The translations under genes were made by a program, and so were the position numbers. Below are positions 7,673-17,107 of a DNA stretch of 64,000 nt, piece by piece. This stretch comes from Arsukibacterium perlucidum DSM 18276 (lineage in GTDB: Bacteria > Pseudomonadota > Gammaproteobacteria > Enterobacterales > Alteromonadaceae). The stretch's first letter is position 1. Each line of letters begins with the position of its first letter. The stretch lies in contig NZ_KB907701.1 of assembly GCF_000382165.1 (NCBI RefSeq), positions 241,535 through 305,534 on the forward strand. Direction: 5' to 3'. The notes beneath the pieces are model-generated. The model had not been told where the DNA came from. It worked only from the letters and a program-made list of their open reading frames with translations, and did not search any database.

Positions 7673-8206
7673 ATGGCAAAAATGTTGATGAGTACCAAGA
7701 TAGTCAGGCTGGATTTGAGCTATAACTGCGAAATGCATAATTTGTTTCAGCAGCAGCGTCATTATATTGCCCCTTATCAGGCCGAGTCAGCAGAGCACTT
7801 CGCCAGACGGCTGTTGGCGTATCTTACGCTATATGAGCTAAGCCCTACCTTAAATCAACATCCAAATGCCGGGAAACTGCCCGACTTATACTTACAAGAC
7901 GCTCAGCAACATTTTACACTGTGGGGTGCAGTAGATCCCCTAAGCGACAAAAGTATGCGACGGGCAATGCATCAAGCAGATCAGGTGATTTTATTTCTGT
8001 CTGAGCATCAGGCCATCAAAAACAGTGACTGGCAAAATAATGCTGCTACAGATTGTTATAAATTCAGTGATGCCGACCTCAGCCACCTGATATTGATGCT
8101 TAAACCTCATATGCAAATTAGTGTCTGGCGCGAGGACGATAAACTCAGTCTGACCGATGGTACTCAATTGCTCGATATTCAGCTGCAACACTGTTCCCAT
8201 CATTAG
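7673..8206 (+). CDS. YaeQ family protein
   Basis: A 177-residue protein similar to E. coli YaeQ, which adopts a PD-(D/E)XK nuclease-like fold but whose function is not settled. Family traits are the early 'HYIAPY..ESAEHFARRLLAYLTLYE' region (residues ~28-60), the 'PDLYLQD' and 'LWGAVD' elements and the 'KSMRRAMHQADQVILF' helix. Several Met codons crowd the start (7673, 7685, 7691); none has a strong ribosome-binding site, so the exact start is uncertain. About 150 bases separate it from the two-component operon, and it probably has its own promoter. Confidence 0.8.
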   Translation: MAKMLMSTKIVRLDLSYNCEMHNLFQQQRHYIAPYQAESAEHFARRLLAYLTLYELSPTLNQHPNAGKLPDLYLQDAQQHFTLWGAVDPLSDKSMRRAMHQADQVILFLSEHQAIKNSDWQNNAATDCYKFSDADLSHLILMLKPHMQISVWREDDKLSLTDGTQLLDIQLQHCSHH

Positions 8207-8274
8207 TCAGCATGATATTGGTGCAGCGAACTGATAAAATGCATCGAGCTCATAACATTACTGGCGTGTTTAGC

Positions 8275-8799
8275 TTAATTTCTGAAAAGCTGCTCAATAC
8301 TTCGCCGATATCGCGTTGACGATGCATCCGGTTTTTGTAAATCAGCAACCAGCTGTTTGATCTGAGTTTCATTATCAGCCAACAGATAACTATAACCACC
8401 ACTGGCAGAAGTTAAAATACCCATGTTGAGTTGGACTGAACCGTCGTCAGACCGGATAAACACCAGATTATTACGAATTTTAAATCTCTCAGCGCTGTAT
8501 TGAAAAAACTGTATGGAATATTCAAGCTGTTGAAATGAGGTTGGGTAACCGGCACGTTTTGCCGGGTATTCGCTTAAAGAATGACTTAACAATGCCTGTT
8601 CAGCATATACGGCATCTGGTTTGCTGCCAGCAAATTGAAAGTGCAGCCGGCAAAACCCTGGCTTTTTTTGTTCGATAATTTGCCAACAAGCAGCATTGCG
8701 CTCTGCGTCAAATTGTACGGTAACTGCCGCAACTGTCTTAAAAGACAGAAACAATACCCCGATAACCAACAACAAATATGGCTTTTGAATTAGATTCAC
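8275..8799 (-). CDS. Exported protein of unknown function
   Basis: A 174-residue protein. I chose the GTG at 8799 because GGAGGA lies at the right distance (about seven bases) upstream; the longer reading from 8820 would include the ribosome-binding site in the coding sequence. An N-terminal hydrophobic stretch (YLLLVIGVLFLSFKTVAA) is a signal peptide. The mature part has two Cys close together (near AACWQ and GFCRL), possibly a disulfide. I recognise no domain. It is convergent with the YaeQ gene and preceded by an AT-rich gap holding an inverted repeat. Confidence 0.65.
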   Translation of the reverse strand: MNLIQKPYLLLVIGVLFLSFKTVAAVTVQFDAERNAACWQIIEQKKPGFCRLHFQFAGSKPDAVYAEQALLSHSLSEYPAKRAGYPTSFQQLEYSIQFFQYSAERFKIRNNLVFIRSDDGSVQLNMGILTSASGGYSYLLADNETQIKQLVADLQKPDASSTRYRRSIEQLFRN

Positions 8800-9237
8800 A
8801 ACGCGTCCTCCATTACACAACTGTACTGCTCGTACAAGTTAAAAAAAATTGTACGCATTTTAAGTTATAGTTGGATTAGTTAAGCTATGCAATTAATTAA
8901 TTTTTTTATCTAAATTAGATTACCGCTATAACTTGCTTAAGAACTGGCGTAAGCCGTAGGTTGTTCGTTCAGAGTTTACCGGATCTCCTAAGGTTTAAAC
9001 ATATTCTATCGACCGGCCAGATTCATACATCAGCGCAGGACTTAGATTTCTCAAACTATCAATTCTAGCGATCAAAAACAGTTGTCAACATAAAATATTA
9101 ACTACAAAATATTTCTCTTTTATTCAGTTGGCTTGATAGCCTCACCGCCACTATTTTCTTGTTGATTTAGAAAGAAAGGTCATTTAGATTAGCAATTAAA
9201 TAATTGATATTATTAACAATCCTTGAAGGAACCTCCA
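8800..9237. other. AT-rich intergenic region between divergent genes
   Basis: 438 bases without a supportable gene. It lies between the divergently transcribed genes at 8799 (minus) and 9238 (plus), so it should hold both promoters. The clearest structure is an inverted repeat CGTACAA (8831-8837) / TTGTACG (8849-8855) around an A-run, close to the start of the minus-strand gene and a possible operator. Nothing else stands out. Confidence 0.5.
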
Positions 9238-9657
9238 ATGAAATTGATTAGACTTACCCTGATTTTACTTTGCATGACTTATGGCACAGCGCCTTACGCA
9301 GAAGATTTTGCCCGCCTGACTGACGGTGGCATTAGCGTTAGCGATAAAAACTTTCCCTGGCAGCTGGTAGTCGACAGAGGCAAGATTTTAGGTTGTGTCT
9401 ACGACAATAAATTTTACTCGCTGGGTGCCATTTTAATTTTAGAGTCACTGCCACGGAAATGTGAACTGGCATCGGACAGAAATGGTTTATGGGAGCAGCT
9501 CTCTGAAACAGAATTGCTTCTGTTCCAGGAAAGTATTGAAAAGCAACAAGCCGCCCAGCCAGAGGCTACCTATATTGGCAACGAGCCAATAAACGATGAC
9601 GAAGCACGACTAATTCGCTATCTGCGCAGTGCCAAAAAGCAGGCAGAAAGCCAGTAA
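9238..9657 (+). CDS. DUF1496-like exported protein
   Basis: A 139-residue protein starting at the ATG after GAAGGAACCTCC. A signal peptide covers about residues 1-21 (LTLILLCMTYGTAPYA). The centre has the small two-cysteine pattern of DUF1496: CVYDNKFYSLGAIL followed by KCEL, with Cys separated by ~26 residues. The C-terminal half is charged and probably helical. Function of the family is unknown. It precedes the CoA transferase gene by 24 bases on the same strand, so they may be co-transcribed. Confidence 0.7.
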   Translation: MKLIRLTLILLCMTYGTAPYAEDFARLTDGGISVSDKNFPWQLVVDRGKILGCVYDNKFYSLGAILILESLPRKCELASDRNGLWEQLSETELLLFQESIEKQQAAQPEATYIGNEPINDDEARLIRYLRSAKKQAESQ

Positions 9658-9681
9658 ATTAACTTTATCAGGAGCACAGAT

Positions 9682-10959
9682 ATGCAAGTCAGCAGTCCGG
9701 AGCAGGCCCTTAATCTCATCCAGGATAATGACAATATCTGGTGCCATTCAATGGCGGCAACCCCCTACTACCTGTTGCAAGCCTTGGCAAAGGTAGCACT
9801 GCAGCGGCAAAACCTGACGCTGTTGCAACTGCATACCGAACATAGCGAGATGCTATGTGCCCCTGAGTTGCAAGGCCATTTGCGCCAGCGTTGTTTTTTC
9901 GTGGGTAGCAGTACGCGAGCGGCCGTGAACTGCGGAAATGCCGACTACGTACCAATGTTTTTATCAGAAATTCCCAAATTATTCCGAAGTGGCGAGCAAA
10001 AACTGGATGTCGCGTTAATTCAGGTATCCAAACCCGATAATCATGGGTTTTGCAGTTTAGGCGTGTCGGTAGAAGCCACGCGCGCAGCCTTGCAAATGGC
10101 AAAAAAAGTAATAGCCTGGGTAAATCCGTTATTGCCGCGCACCCATGGCGACTCTTTTATCCACTTAAGCCAGATAGACCGCTATGTTGAACATGCCGCG
10201 CCCCTGCCCCTGCACAAAGCGGCGCAACAGGATGCGGTGTCAATGCAAATTGGCCGTAATGTCGCCAGTTTAATTCGTGATGGTGACTGCCTGCAAATGG
10301 GTATTGGCGCTATACCAGATGCAACTCTTGGCTATCTTGGCGACAGACAGCATCTTGGAATTCATACCGAAATGTTCTCCGATGGCGTCCTGCCCCTAAT
10401 TGAGCAAGGCGTGATTACCAACCTGAATAAACGCAAACACCGCGGTAAAATAGTCACGACTTTTGCGATGGGTAGCCAGAAGCTATATGACTTTATTGAT
10501 GACAACCCGCAAGTGGTATTTCTGGATGTTGAATACACTAACGATACCTCAGTTATCCGGCAAAACCCTCAAGTTGTGTCGATCAACAGTGCCCTGCAGG
10601 TTGATTTAAGCGGCCAGGTTTGTGCCGATTCGCTGGGTACCAAAATTTATTCAGGGGTTGGCGGTCAAATGGATTTTGTCCGCGGCGCAGCGCTGTCAGA
10701 TGGAGGCCGCGCTATTATTGCCCTGCCAGCCACTGCAGCAGCCGGCAGCATATCGCGCATCAGCTCGCTGTTAAGCCCGGGCGCCGGGGTGGTAACTACC
10801 CGCGCCCATGTGCATTACATTGTTACCGAGTATGGCATCGCTAATTTACGCGCCAAAAGCTTACAGGAGCGGGCCCGCGCCTTGATAGAAATAGCCGCAC
10901 CGCAGTTTCGCGCCAGCCTTGCCGAGCAAGCCTGGCAAGATTGGGGGCTTAAGGTTTGA
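9682..10959 (+). CDS. Acetyl-CoA hydrolase/CoA-transferase family protein
   Basis: A 425-residue class I-type CoA transferase, related to 4-hydroxybutyrate CoA-transferase and acetyl-CoA hydrolase. The catalytic Glu230 lies in GIHTEMFSDG, and the oxyanion/CoA-binding elements QMGIGAIPDA and GVGGQMDFVRGA are present; the C-terminal domain includes the VVTTRAHVHYIVTEYGIA motif. It would move CoA between acetyl-CoA and a short carboxylic acid. The acid cannot be told from the sequence. A ribosome-binding site (CAGGAGC) precedes the start. Confidence 0.9.
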   Translation: MQVSSPEQALNLIQDNDNIWCHSMAATPYYLLQALAKVALQRQNLTLLQLHTEHSEMLCAPELQGHLRQRCFFVGSSTRAAVNCGNADYVPMFLSEIPKLFRSGEQKLDVALIQVSKPDNHGFCSLGVSVEATRAALQMAKKVIAWVNPLLPRTHGDSFIHLSQIDRYVEHAAPLPLHKAAQQDAVSMQIGRNVASLIRDGDCLQMGIGAIPDATLGYLGDRQHLGIHTEMFSDGVLPLIEQGVITNLNKRKHRGKIVTTFAMGSQKLYDFIDDNPQVVFLDVEYTNDTSVIRQNPQVVSINSALQVDLSGQVCADSLGTKIYSGVGGQMDFVRGAALSDGGRAIIALPATAAAGSISRISSLLSPGAGVVTTRAHVHYIVTEYGIANLRAKSLQERARALIEIAAPQFRASLAEQAWQDWGLKV

Positions 10960-11012
10960 TGACGAATAAAAATCGTTAAAGCAATTAAAAAAATATTCCA
11001 ATTCTTAATGCA

Positions 11013-11031
11013 AATGATAATATATCTCATT
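11013..11031 (+). promoter_or_regulatory. Fur-box-like operator before TonB receptor
   Basis: AATGATAATATATCTCATT is an imperfect 9-1-9 inverted repeat that closely resembles the Fur consensus (left arm AATGATAAT is exact). It lies ~30 bases before the start codon of a TonB-dependent receptor, where Fur would block transcription when iron is plentiful. Confidence 0.6.
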
Positions 11032-11059
11032 GCCATATATATTTAATTGGAGTATCAAC

Positions 11060-13168
11060 ATGCAAAAAACAAAAATTGCCCAAACTGTCGCTATAGCATT
11101 AGGCTTGCTCGCGATTGAAGCGAAAGCTCAGCAGGCAGAAGAACCTCAGGTTGAAGTATTAGAAATACGTGGTGAGGCGCTAACAGATAGTGCCGACGTG
11201 ATGCCTGAGTTAATTCAGGGGCGTATATTTGCCGGCAAAAAAACATCAGTTGTCGATTTAACTGAGCAGCCTGCGTTGGTTGAACCGAACTTACGCACAA
11301 TGTTTGCTACCTTGCCGGGCTTGTTTGTATCAGAACAAAAAATTCCCAGTATTTACAATGTCAATTACCGTGGATTAGGCAATCCACATGAATCTGAGTT
11401 TGTTGCCTTTTATCAAGACAATGTGCCGCTGGGGGCGAACATGTTTGGCTATCCCACCATGTACTATATGCCAGGTGGGCAGCGAATTGAGCGGGTAGAA
11501 TTTATCCGTGGTGGCTCTGGCTTATTATATGGACCACAAATTGGCCCCGTTGTGAACTTTGTAACGCGTAGCCCTTCAGCTCAGGCTGAAACAAGCATTA
11601 TGACCGAGCAGGCCGTGGGTAGCGACTCTTTATACAGCACATACAACGAAGCACGTTGGGCACAAGGTAACACCGGTTTTCTGGCGTCGTTTGAGCATCG
11701 CAGTGCCGATGGTCCCCGCAATAATGAAGACTTTGATGTTAGTTCAGGCTATCTGGGGCTGAGCTATGAAGGCTTTAAAGATATTAAAATTGGCGCCAAC
11801 CTGGATGTTTATAGCTCTGATTCAGGTGAAGCGGGCCGTTTAACCTCCGCAGAATTTGCGGCAAATCGCGATCTCGTCAAAACACCATTTAACCGGGTGA
11901 AAATTGATCAAACCCTGGCCAGTGTAACTTATGAGCAACAACTGGATGCGTCTTCCAGCCTTAATGGCAAAATCTGGTATCTGGGGATGGATCGCTTTAG
12001 CCGCCGTTCCGCCGCCTTTATAGCACCTGCGTCAGAGCCTGTTTCAACCAGCATTGACGAGCAGCAATTCCGTAATCTGGGTTATGATCTTCGTTACAGC
12101 CTGGCCTGGGCTGACAATCATATCTTAACCGCGGGCAGCTCAGGCTATCGTGGTGACAGTCCCCGGACACAACATCGTAGCAGTGACATTCGCTCTGATA
12201 ACCAAAATACGGCTGATTTACGTTTTGAACAAGATCGTGTCATAACCTATACAGCGCTGTTTATCGAAAATTTATTCCATTTCGGTAACGTCACTCTGGC
12301 TCCGGCCATGCGCTATGAGCGTATTAATTACGACATGGTTGAACTGACAAAAAGCCCTGGACTGAACCGCGATGCTATTGATTTTGAACGCACTTATAAT
12401 GAAGTATTGTTCGGCTTAGGTGCTGGCTATAAGCTGTCTGGTACAGCAGAAATCTATGCCAATATTTCTGAGTCTTACCGGCCGCAGCGGTTTGACGATG
12501 TGATTAATCCGACCTCTGAGTTGGCGGGCAGCAATGACCCTTCAGTATCAAAAGCGATGAACTATGAACTAGGCTACCGCAGCCAGGTTACCGAGCAATT
12601 TGCGGTTGATGTCAGCCTGTTCCGTATTGACTTTAATGATAAAATTGAACAAATTCAGGTTAATATCGCAGACATTGAGCGTGTTAACAGTGGTGATTCA
12701 CGGCATCAGGGACTGGAACTAAGCCTGCAATATGATTTTGAGCTGGCAGCAGGTCATAATTTAAGCGCTTTTGCTAACGGCTCCTGGTTAGATGCTGAAA
12801 TTATGCGCAGCGTTAACAGCAGCCTGGTCGGTAACACCGTATCTTTTGCCCCGGATTATCTGCTACGTAGTGGTTTAATGTATGCAGGCAATGGCTTAAC
12901 CGCATCATTAAGTCTGACCATGGTTAGCGATCAATACTGGCAAGACTCTAATTTACCACGTGGTTCCGATTCAGCAACCATTGATGCCAAGATCCCTTCT
13001 TATGAAGTGCTGGATTTTAGTGCTGAGTATGCTTTATCGGTGCAGTGGTCATTATATGCCGGCATCAACAATCTGTTGGATGAAAATTATTATAGCCGGG
13101 TTAGAACAGATGGTATTGAACCCGCACCTGAGCGCACCGCCTATATCGGTTTTAGGTTCAGTCTGTAA
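11060..13168 (+). CDS. TonB-dependent outer-membrane receptor (FecA-like)
   Basis: A 702-residue outer-membrane receptor. I took the ATG at 11060, preceded by TTGGAG; a Met 10 codons upstream lacks a ribosome-binding site. A signal peptide ends near AKAQQ. The plug domain carries the usual motifs: PGLFVSEQ, NYRGLG and VEFIRGGSGLLYGPQIGPVVNFVTR. The beta-barrel ends in the Phe-containing IGFRFSL, typical for outer-membrane insertion. Together with a Fur-like operator this suggests uptake of a ferric siderophore or citrate complex; FecA-like is by resemblance of the plug. No TonB/ExbBD or periplasmic binding protein is adjacent. A strong terminator follows. Confidence 0.92.
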   Translation: MQKTKIAQTVAIALGLLAIEAKAQQAEEPQVEVLEIRGEALTDSADVMPELIQGRIFAGKKTSVVDLTEQPALVEPNLRTMFATLPGLFVSEQKIPSIYNVNYRGLGNPHESEFVAFYQDNVPLGANMFGYPTMYYMPGGQRIERVEFIRGGSGLLYGPQIGPVVNFVTRSPSAQAETSIMTEQAVGSDSLYSTYNEARWAQGNTGFLASFEHRSADGPRNNEDFDVSSGYLGLSYEGFKDIKIGANLDVYSSDSGEAGRLTSAEFAANRDLVKTPFNRVKIDQTLASVTYEQQLDASSSLNGKIWYLGMDRFSRRSAAFIAPASEPVSTSIDEQQFRNLGYDLRYSLAWADNHILTAGSSGYRGDSPRTQHRSSDIRSDNQNTADLRFEQDRVITYTALFIENLFHFGNVTLAPAMRYERINYDMVELTKSPGLNRDAIDFERTYNEVLFGLGAGYKLSGTAEIYANISESYRPQRFDDVINPTSELAGSNDPSVSKAMNYELGYRSQVTEQFAVDVSLFRIDFNDKIEQIQVNIADIERVNSGDSRHQGLELSLQYDFELAAGHNLSAFANGSWLDAEIMRSVNSSLVGNTVSFAPDYLLRSGLMYAGNGLTASLSLTMVSDQYWQDSNLPRGSDSATIDAKIPSYEVLDFSAEYALSVQWSLYAGINNLLDENYYSRVRTDGIEPAPERTAYIGFRFSL

Positions 13169-13210
13169 TATAACATTGAATCAGCCGGCTTTTGACTGGC
13201 TTATAAAGTT

Positions 13211-13246
13211 AGTAACCCCGGTTTAATATCGGGGTTACTTTTTTGC
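13211..13246 (+). terminator. Rho-independent terminator of TonB receptor gene
   Basis: AGTAACCCC / GGGGTTACT stem followed by a T-run, about 45 bases after the stop codon. Confidence 0.9.
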
Positions 13247-13435
13247 ACAGATGTAGTCTGAAAAGTCGTGCTATGAAATAAAAATGAACTCTGTTACCAA
13301 CTAAAACAGAACGTTAGACCAGATAGCATCAAAAAATAGCTGTTGTTCTAAAAAGCTCTTAGCCGCAAAGTTTCCAATGCCGGAAATAACAACTCATTCA
13401 TCCTTTAAACAGAGCACTATACTCAAACTGGTTAC

Positions 13436-14104
13436 TTATGGCTTATTAAAACCAAAAACTGCCCGGCACTGATCAGCAAAGGCACTGAATTTTTCTTTCA
13501 TAGTTTTTTTCAGTTTCACATCCAGCGAGCCAAGAATTGAATAACCTTCAATCACAATTTGCGGGGCCTGGCGGTCACCCATACAGGGTGCCCTGTTATC
13601 GGTGCTACCAATAATATTGAACATATTTGATACCACATTAACCTGCTCCGGCACCAGAATGGTCAGGCTGCCAATCCAGTTATTTACCCGGATAACAATG
13701 TGCTGGTGTTGAAAAATAGCTTCCGAAAAATCCAGCTCTACCGAGCCTAGCACGCTAACAATTCGTATTTCAGCTGGCACTAACCACTGGCCACTATGCT
13801 GGTTTGATGACAGGACACAAATAATTTTTTCGTTGCGGGTATCGTTACCTGCCTGATAGCGTGGCGAGAAGCTACGCTCGCGCTGTTGTTGATACTGGCT
13901 ATCTGGCTGCAAAGTTAAATCTGCCACTACATCAATCAGTTCCTGAACGTTTTTCGCATCAGACGCCACATCCAACCGTCGCTCGAAAGCCTCTGCCGAT
14001 ATAATGCCGTGGCTGTAATTCATAATCAGCTGATCTATGGCTTCCTGGCGTACCTGATCAAACGGCCGGTCTTCAATTTTTACACCACTGGTATCAATAG
14101 CCAT
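13436..14104 (-). CDS. DUF1707/LiaF-like protein
   Basis: A 222-residue soluble protein. Residues ~10-65 resemble a DUF1707/SHOCT-like module (VRQEAIDQLIMNYSHGIISAEAFERRLDVA), a small helical domain often found at the start of membrane-stress proteins. Residues ~95-205 resemble the C-terminal LiaF-type beta-rich domain, with repeating hydrophobic strands (IRIVSVLGSVELDFS, WIGSLTILVPEQ, GYSILGSLDVKL). No membrane segment is seen. LiaF proteins in Gram-positives are negative regulators of cell-envelope responses; the role in Gram-negatives is unknown. Confidence 0.75.
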   Translation of the reverse strand: MAIDTSGVKIEDRPFDQVRQEAIDQLIMNYSHGIISAEAFERRLDVASDAKNVQELIDVVADLTLQPDSQYQQQRERSFSPRYQAGNDTRNEKIICVLSSNQHSGQWLVPAEIRIVSVLGSVELDFSEAIFQHQHIVIRVNNWIGSLTILVPEQVNVVSNMFNIIGSTDNRAPCMGDRQAPQIVIEGYSILGSLDVKLKKTMKEKFSAFADQCRAVFGFNKP

Positions 14105-14300
14105 AACGAACTCCTGTTTAGCATAGTTTATTGCTAAAACGTTAGCATAATTCGATTAAGCTAATTTGGTTTTTTGGTATCAAAATGTAAATAGCAAATG
14201 ATATTTAGCAACTGGATTCACTCACATTACCTAACCGGCTGCTGTCGACGCCTGATATAAAACAGCGATATTTCGGTAAAAAATACATTGTGTTTATCTA

Positions 14301-14708
14301 CTAATTACGCCCCGGCTCAAAACTATCGTAACGCGGCAAGTTAGCGTCTAAATCTTCCCAGTTAGCTTTAGAACTGTAAAAGTTATGCGATAGCGGCCGT
14401 TCACTGATATCCGAATTAACAATACCTAGTCTTATTCTGATCCGCGCAGGATCGTCTGCATTACTGCTATACACCGGAGAGCCACAGTTGCTGCAAAAAT
14501 GGCGAACACAGCCTGGTTTAAAAGCAAATTGACTTAACCGGGCCGCCCCTTTTAAAATTTTAAAATCAGCTGTTTGCACAAAGCCATTGGTAGCAAAAGC
14601 GGTACCGCTGGACTTGCGGCACAGCGAACAATGGCAATGAATTATGCTATCGATAGCCCCGTTAATTTCAATAGCGACTTCACCACATAAACACCCACCC
14701 TGGTACAT
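14301..14708 (-). CDS. GFA (CENP-V) family zinc protein
   Basis: A 135-residue protein with the seven zinc-ligand Cys pattern of the GFA/CENP-V fold: CLCGEV near the start, CHCSLCRKSSGT in the middle and CSNCGSP near residue 73. The family was named for glutathione-dependent formaldehyde activation, but most members have no proven activity. It starts two bases before the end of the upstream serine hydrolase gene region, giving a two-gene operon. Confidence 0.9.
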   Translation of the reverse strand: MYQGGCLCGEVAIEINGAIDSIIHCHCSLCRKSSGTAFATNGFVQTADFKILKGAARLSQFAFKPGCVRHFCSNCGSPVYSSNADDPARIRIRLGIVNSDISERPLSHNFYSSKANWEDLDANLPRYDSFEPGRN

Positions 14709-14710
14709 TG

Positions 14711-15844
14711 TTACTCCTCATTAGTGACGAAAGAGAGCGCAGCCTCAACTAGAGTATCCCGATAAGTTGGAATAAACTTACTGTCGTTGTTAGTCATAAA
14801 AATAATCAGTAATTGCATATTGGCGTAATAGCGAAAATCGGTGGTAAAAATGCCATTACTGCCTCCATGACGTATTACTTTACCAGCGGAATTGGCAGGT
14901 TCTACAATCCAGCCATAACTGTAAAAAACACCTTCGCGAGACGTCGCAACATGAGGCGTAAATAACAATGAAATTGACGCCTCGCTTAATACTACTGCGT
15001 TTTGTAGCGCCTGCTGCCAGCGCTTAAGATCGGCCAAGGTTGATAAAAAGCCGCCATTGGCATGTAAATTCCACCATGGGCCATCTTTGTCCCAGGATTT
15101 CTCCAGTGGCGTGCCCCAGCGCTTGCTACTGCCGTCAGCTTGGCCACCAAAAATACTATCCCGTTTTAGCTCATACCCAGTCGCCAAAGGTAAACCAGAC
15201 CAGTCAGGAATACGGTAACCGGTATGCTGTAATCCAGCCGGCTTCAATAAATGCTGCTGCAGATACTGCTCATAGCTCTGGCCGGATACCCGCTCAATAA
15301 CTAATCCCAACACCGCATAACCTGCATTAGAGTACGAAAAAGCAGTGCCGGGCGACGAATCAAGTTGTGAACGAAACAATCGCTTGGTAAAAGTCGTGCG
15401 GCTGACTTTGCTGTAATCGCCACCGGATAAGTTATTGACCAGACCTGAGGTGTGAGTAAGCAGCTGATGTAACGTAATAGCCTTTTGATCTTTGGCAGCT
15501 TCCGGGAAGAACTGGCCCAGAGTATCGCTTAACTTCAGTTTGCCTTGTTCCTGGAGTTTTAATATGGCAGCAGCGGTAAACTGTTTAGTCAACGAACCAA
15601 TATCAAATACTGTATCAGTAGTAAAAGCGCGACCGGCCTCATAGTCTGCCGTACCAAAGGCTTGCAGCAGCAATATTTCATCCGCCATCATAACCAATAC
15701 CTGACCATCAAAACCGTCGGCCACTGCTTGCTGTTGCCACTGCTGAAGGGCAGCTGGTGCTGCATTTAGCGTCGGCAATAACACCAAACTGCTACAACAA
15801 ATTAGTGTATAACGCAGATAGTTTCTAATATTCCCAAAGTGCAT
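14711..15844 (-). CDS. Serine hydrolase, beta-lactamase/PBP4-like family
   Basis: A 377-residue exported serine hydrolase with its own signal peptide (RYTLICCSSLVLLPTLNA). The catalytic boxes are S-x-x-K in GSLTKQF, Y-S-N in FSYSNAGYAV and H-G-G in VIRHGGSNG near the C-terminus. Substrate unknown: such proteins include D-aminopeptidases, esterases and transacylases. It is only weakly similar to the serine hydrolase at 4730, so the two are not a recent duplication. The GFA gene follows immediately on the same strand. Confidence 0.92.
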   Translation of the reverse strand: MHFGNIRNYLRYTLICCSSLVLLPTLNAAPAALQQWQQQAVADGFDGQVLVMMADEILLLQAFGTADYEAGRAFTTDTVFDIGSLTKQFTAAAILKLQEQGKLKLSDTLGQFFPEAAKDQKAITLHQLLTHTSGLVNNLSGGDYSKVSRTTFTKRLFRSQLDSSPGTAFSYSNAGYAVLGLVIERVSGQSYEQYLQQHLLKPAGLQHTGYRIPDWSGLPLATGYELKRDSIFGGQADGSSKRWGTPLEKSWDKDGPWWNLHANGGFLSTLADLKRWQQALQNAVVLSEASISLLFTPHVATSREGVFYSYGWIVEPANSAGKVIRHGGSNGIFTTDFRYYANMQLLIIFMTNNDSKFIPTYRDTLVEAALSFVTNEE

Positions 15845-15879
15845 TTCCCCTCCGAGGCCTGTAAAAATTTTGCTTTAAT

Positions 15880-16698
15880 TTAATGTGTATCTTGCTGGTC
15901 CAGCTGCGTCATCAGTCTTTTTAGTTCTTGCAGAACCAATTGTGGCTCATCAAACTGGATAAAGTGGCCGCTTTTATCCGTTAACACTGCACGTCCTTGC
16001 GGAAAGGCTGTGGCCCAGTTTTGCCAAAGCTCTCCCCAAAGCTCGCGGCCCTGGTCGGTAAAAAATAAATTGGTTGGGTTGTCTACTTTTTTGACCGAAA
16101 CTATCACTGTAACCGGCATCGCTTTAATCTGCGGATAATCAGGTAAGGGCCGCTTACTCCAAAAGTCCAGATACTGGTTGGACATGCCCGCTTTCATGTC
16201 ATCCATTTTAATCTGAGCTATCTCACGGTTGCCCTGCTCAAGGTCAATGGCGCGCAATATATCAACATCATGCTCAGATGACGGGTCCAGCAACAACAAG
16301 GCTTTTATTTTATCCGGGTAAGCAGCGGCGAAATCACGCGCCACACTGCCACCATAAGAATGTGCCACCAGAATAACCGGCTCTGTTATTTGTAGCTTTT
16401 TCAGCAACTCATTAGTGTAGTCTGCATAATCGAGCGAGGTAAAATGACGCTTAACCTGGGTTGAATTACCATTGCCGACACGGGAGTAACGGATAACCTT
16501 TGCCTGCTCGGCGATCGGTGCAAATACCGGCTCCCAATCAGTCATCGCTGAACTACCGCCGGCTTCAAATAACACAGTGTGCTTACCACTGCCGGTAATT
16601 TCATACTCCAGCTCAAATTCATTTACATCAATAAACTGACTTTGCGCAGCGCCGAGACTGAAAGATAGTGTCACCAAAATAAATGTTAATAGTTTCAA
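15880..16698 (-). CDS. Alpha/beta hydrolase, exported
   Basis: A 272-residue alpha/beta-hydrolase with a signal peptide (LTFILVTLSFSLGAAQS). The nucleophile elbow is AHSYGGS, an acidic residue sits in LLLDPSSEHD, and the catalytic His is in KSGHFIQFDEP near the C-terminus. The oxyanion-loop region LFEAGGSSAMTDW precedes. Likely a periplasmic esterase or peptidase; the substrate is not predictable. It is transcribed in the same direction as the serine hydrolase gene, 35 bases upstream of it. Confidence 0.9.
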   Translation of the reverse strand: MKLLTFILVTLSFSLGAAQSQFIDVNEFELEYEITGSGKHTVLFEAGGSSAMTDWEPVFAPIAEQAKVIRYSRVGNGNSTQVKRHFTSLDYADYTNELLKKLQITEPVILVAHSYGGSVARDFAAAYPDKIKALLLLDPSSEHDVDILRAIDLEQGNREIAQIKMDDMKAGMSNQYLDFWSKRPLPDYPQIKAMPVTVIVSVKKVDNPTNLFFTDQGRELWGELWQNWATAFPQGRAVLTDKSGHFIQFDEPQLVLQELKRLMTQLDQQDTH

Positions 16699-16763
16699 AA
16701 TAAAACCTAAAGTTCAAACCATACCAAGCCTGAGTAAGGCTACCTCTGTAAAACTGATTACAG

Positions 16764-17075
16764 CTAACTTGCCAGGAGCTTTACTAAGCGCTGCTTTATT
16801 AAATGCTGCTCAACCTTGTTTGACAGAAAAATCAAGATGGCGGCGTTCAGTAAAATTACAGCAAAACGTTCATTTGCATCAAAACTGCTATAACGTCCAA
16901 GCAGATAACCAATGGCGTAGCCCAACAAGGCCGCCAATATTACAGCGAGTAAGCTGCTTATCAACCGCACTTTTTTAGTATCGTCTTTCGCTTGTTTTAT
17001 GTAATTTTGAACTTTAACGTCATGTTCGTTTGCTAAGTGCGGATACTTAGTTATTAACCATCTGAAGTACTTCAT
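16764..17075 (-). CDS. Small two-helix membrane protein
   Basis: A 103-residue protein with a charged N-terminal ~38 residues followed by two hydrophobic helices (about 41-62 and 72-88) and a basic tail. No family recognised. It lies downstream of another small membrane protein (17108-17371) in the same direction with a 32-base gap, and they probably share a transcript. Confidence 0.7.
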   Translation of the reverse strand: MKYFRWLITKYPHLANEHDVKVQNYIKQAKDDTKKVRLISSLLAVILAALLGYAIGYLLGRYSSFDANERFAVILLNAAILIFLSNKVEQHLIKQRLVKLLAS

Positions 17076-17107
17076 TACTTCTTCCTTGCGAACTTATATT
17101 TTGTTTT

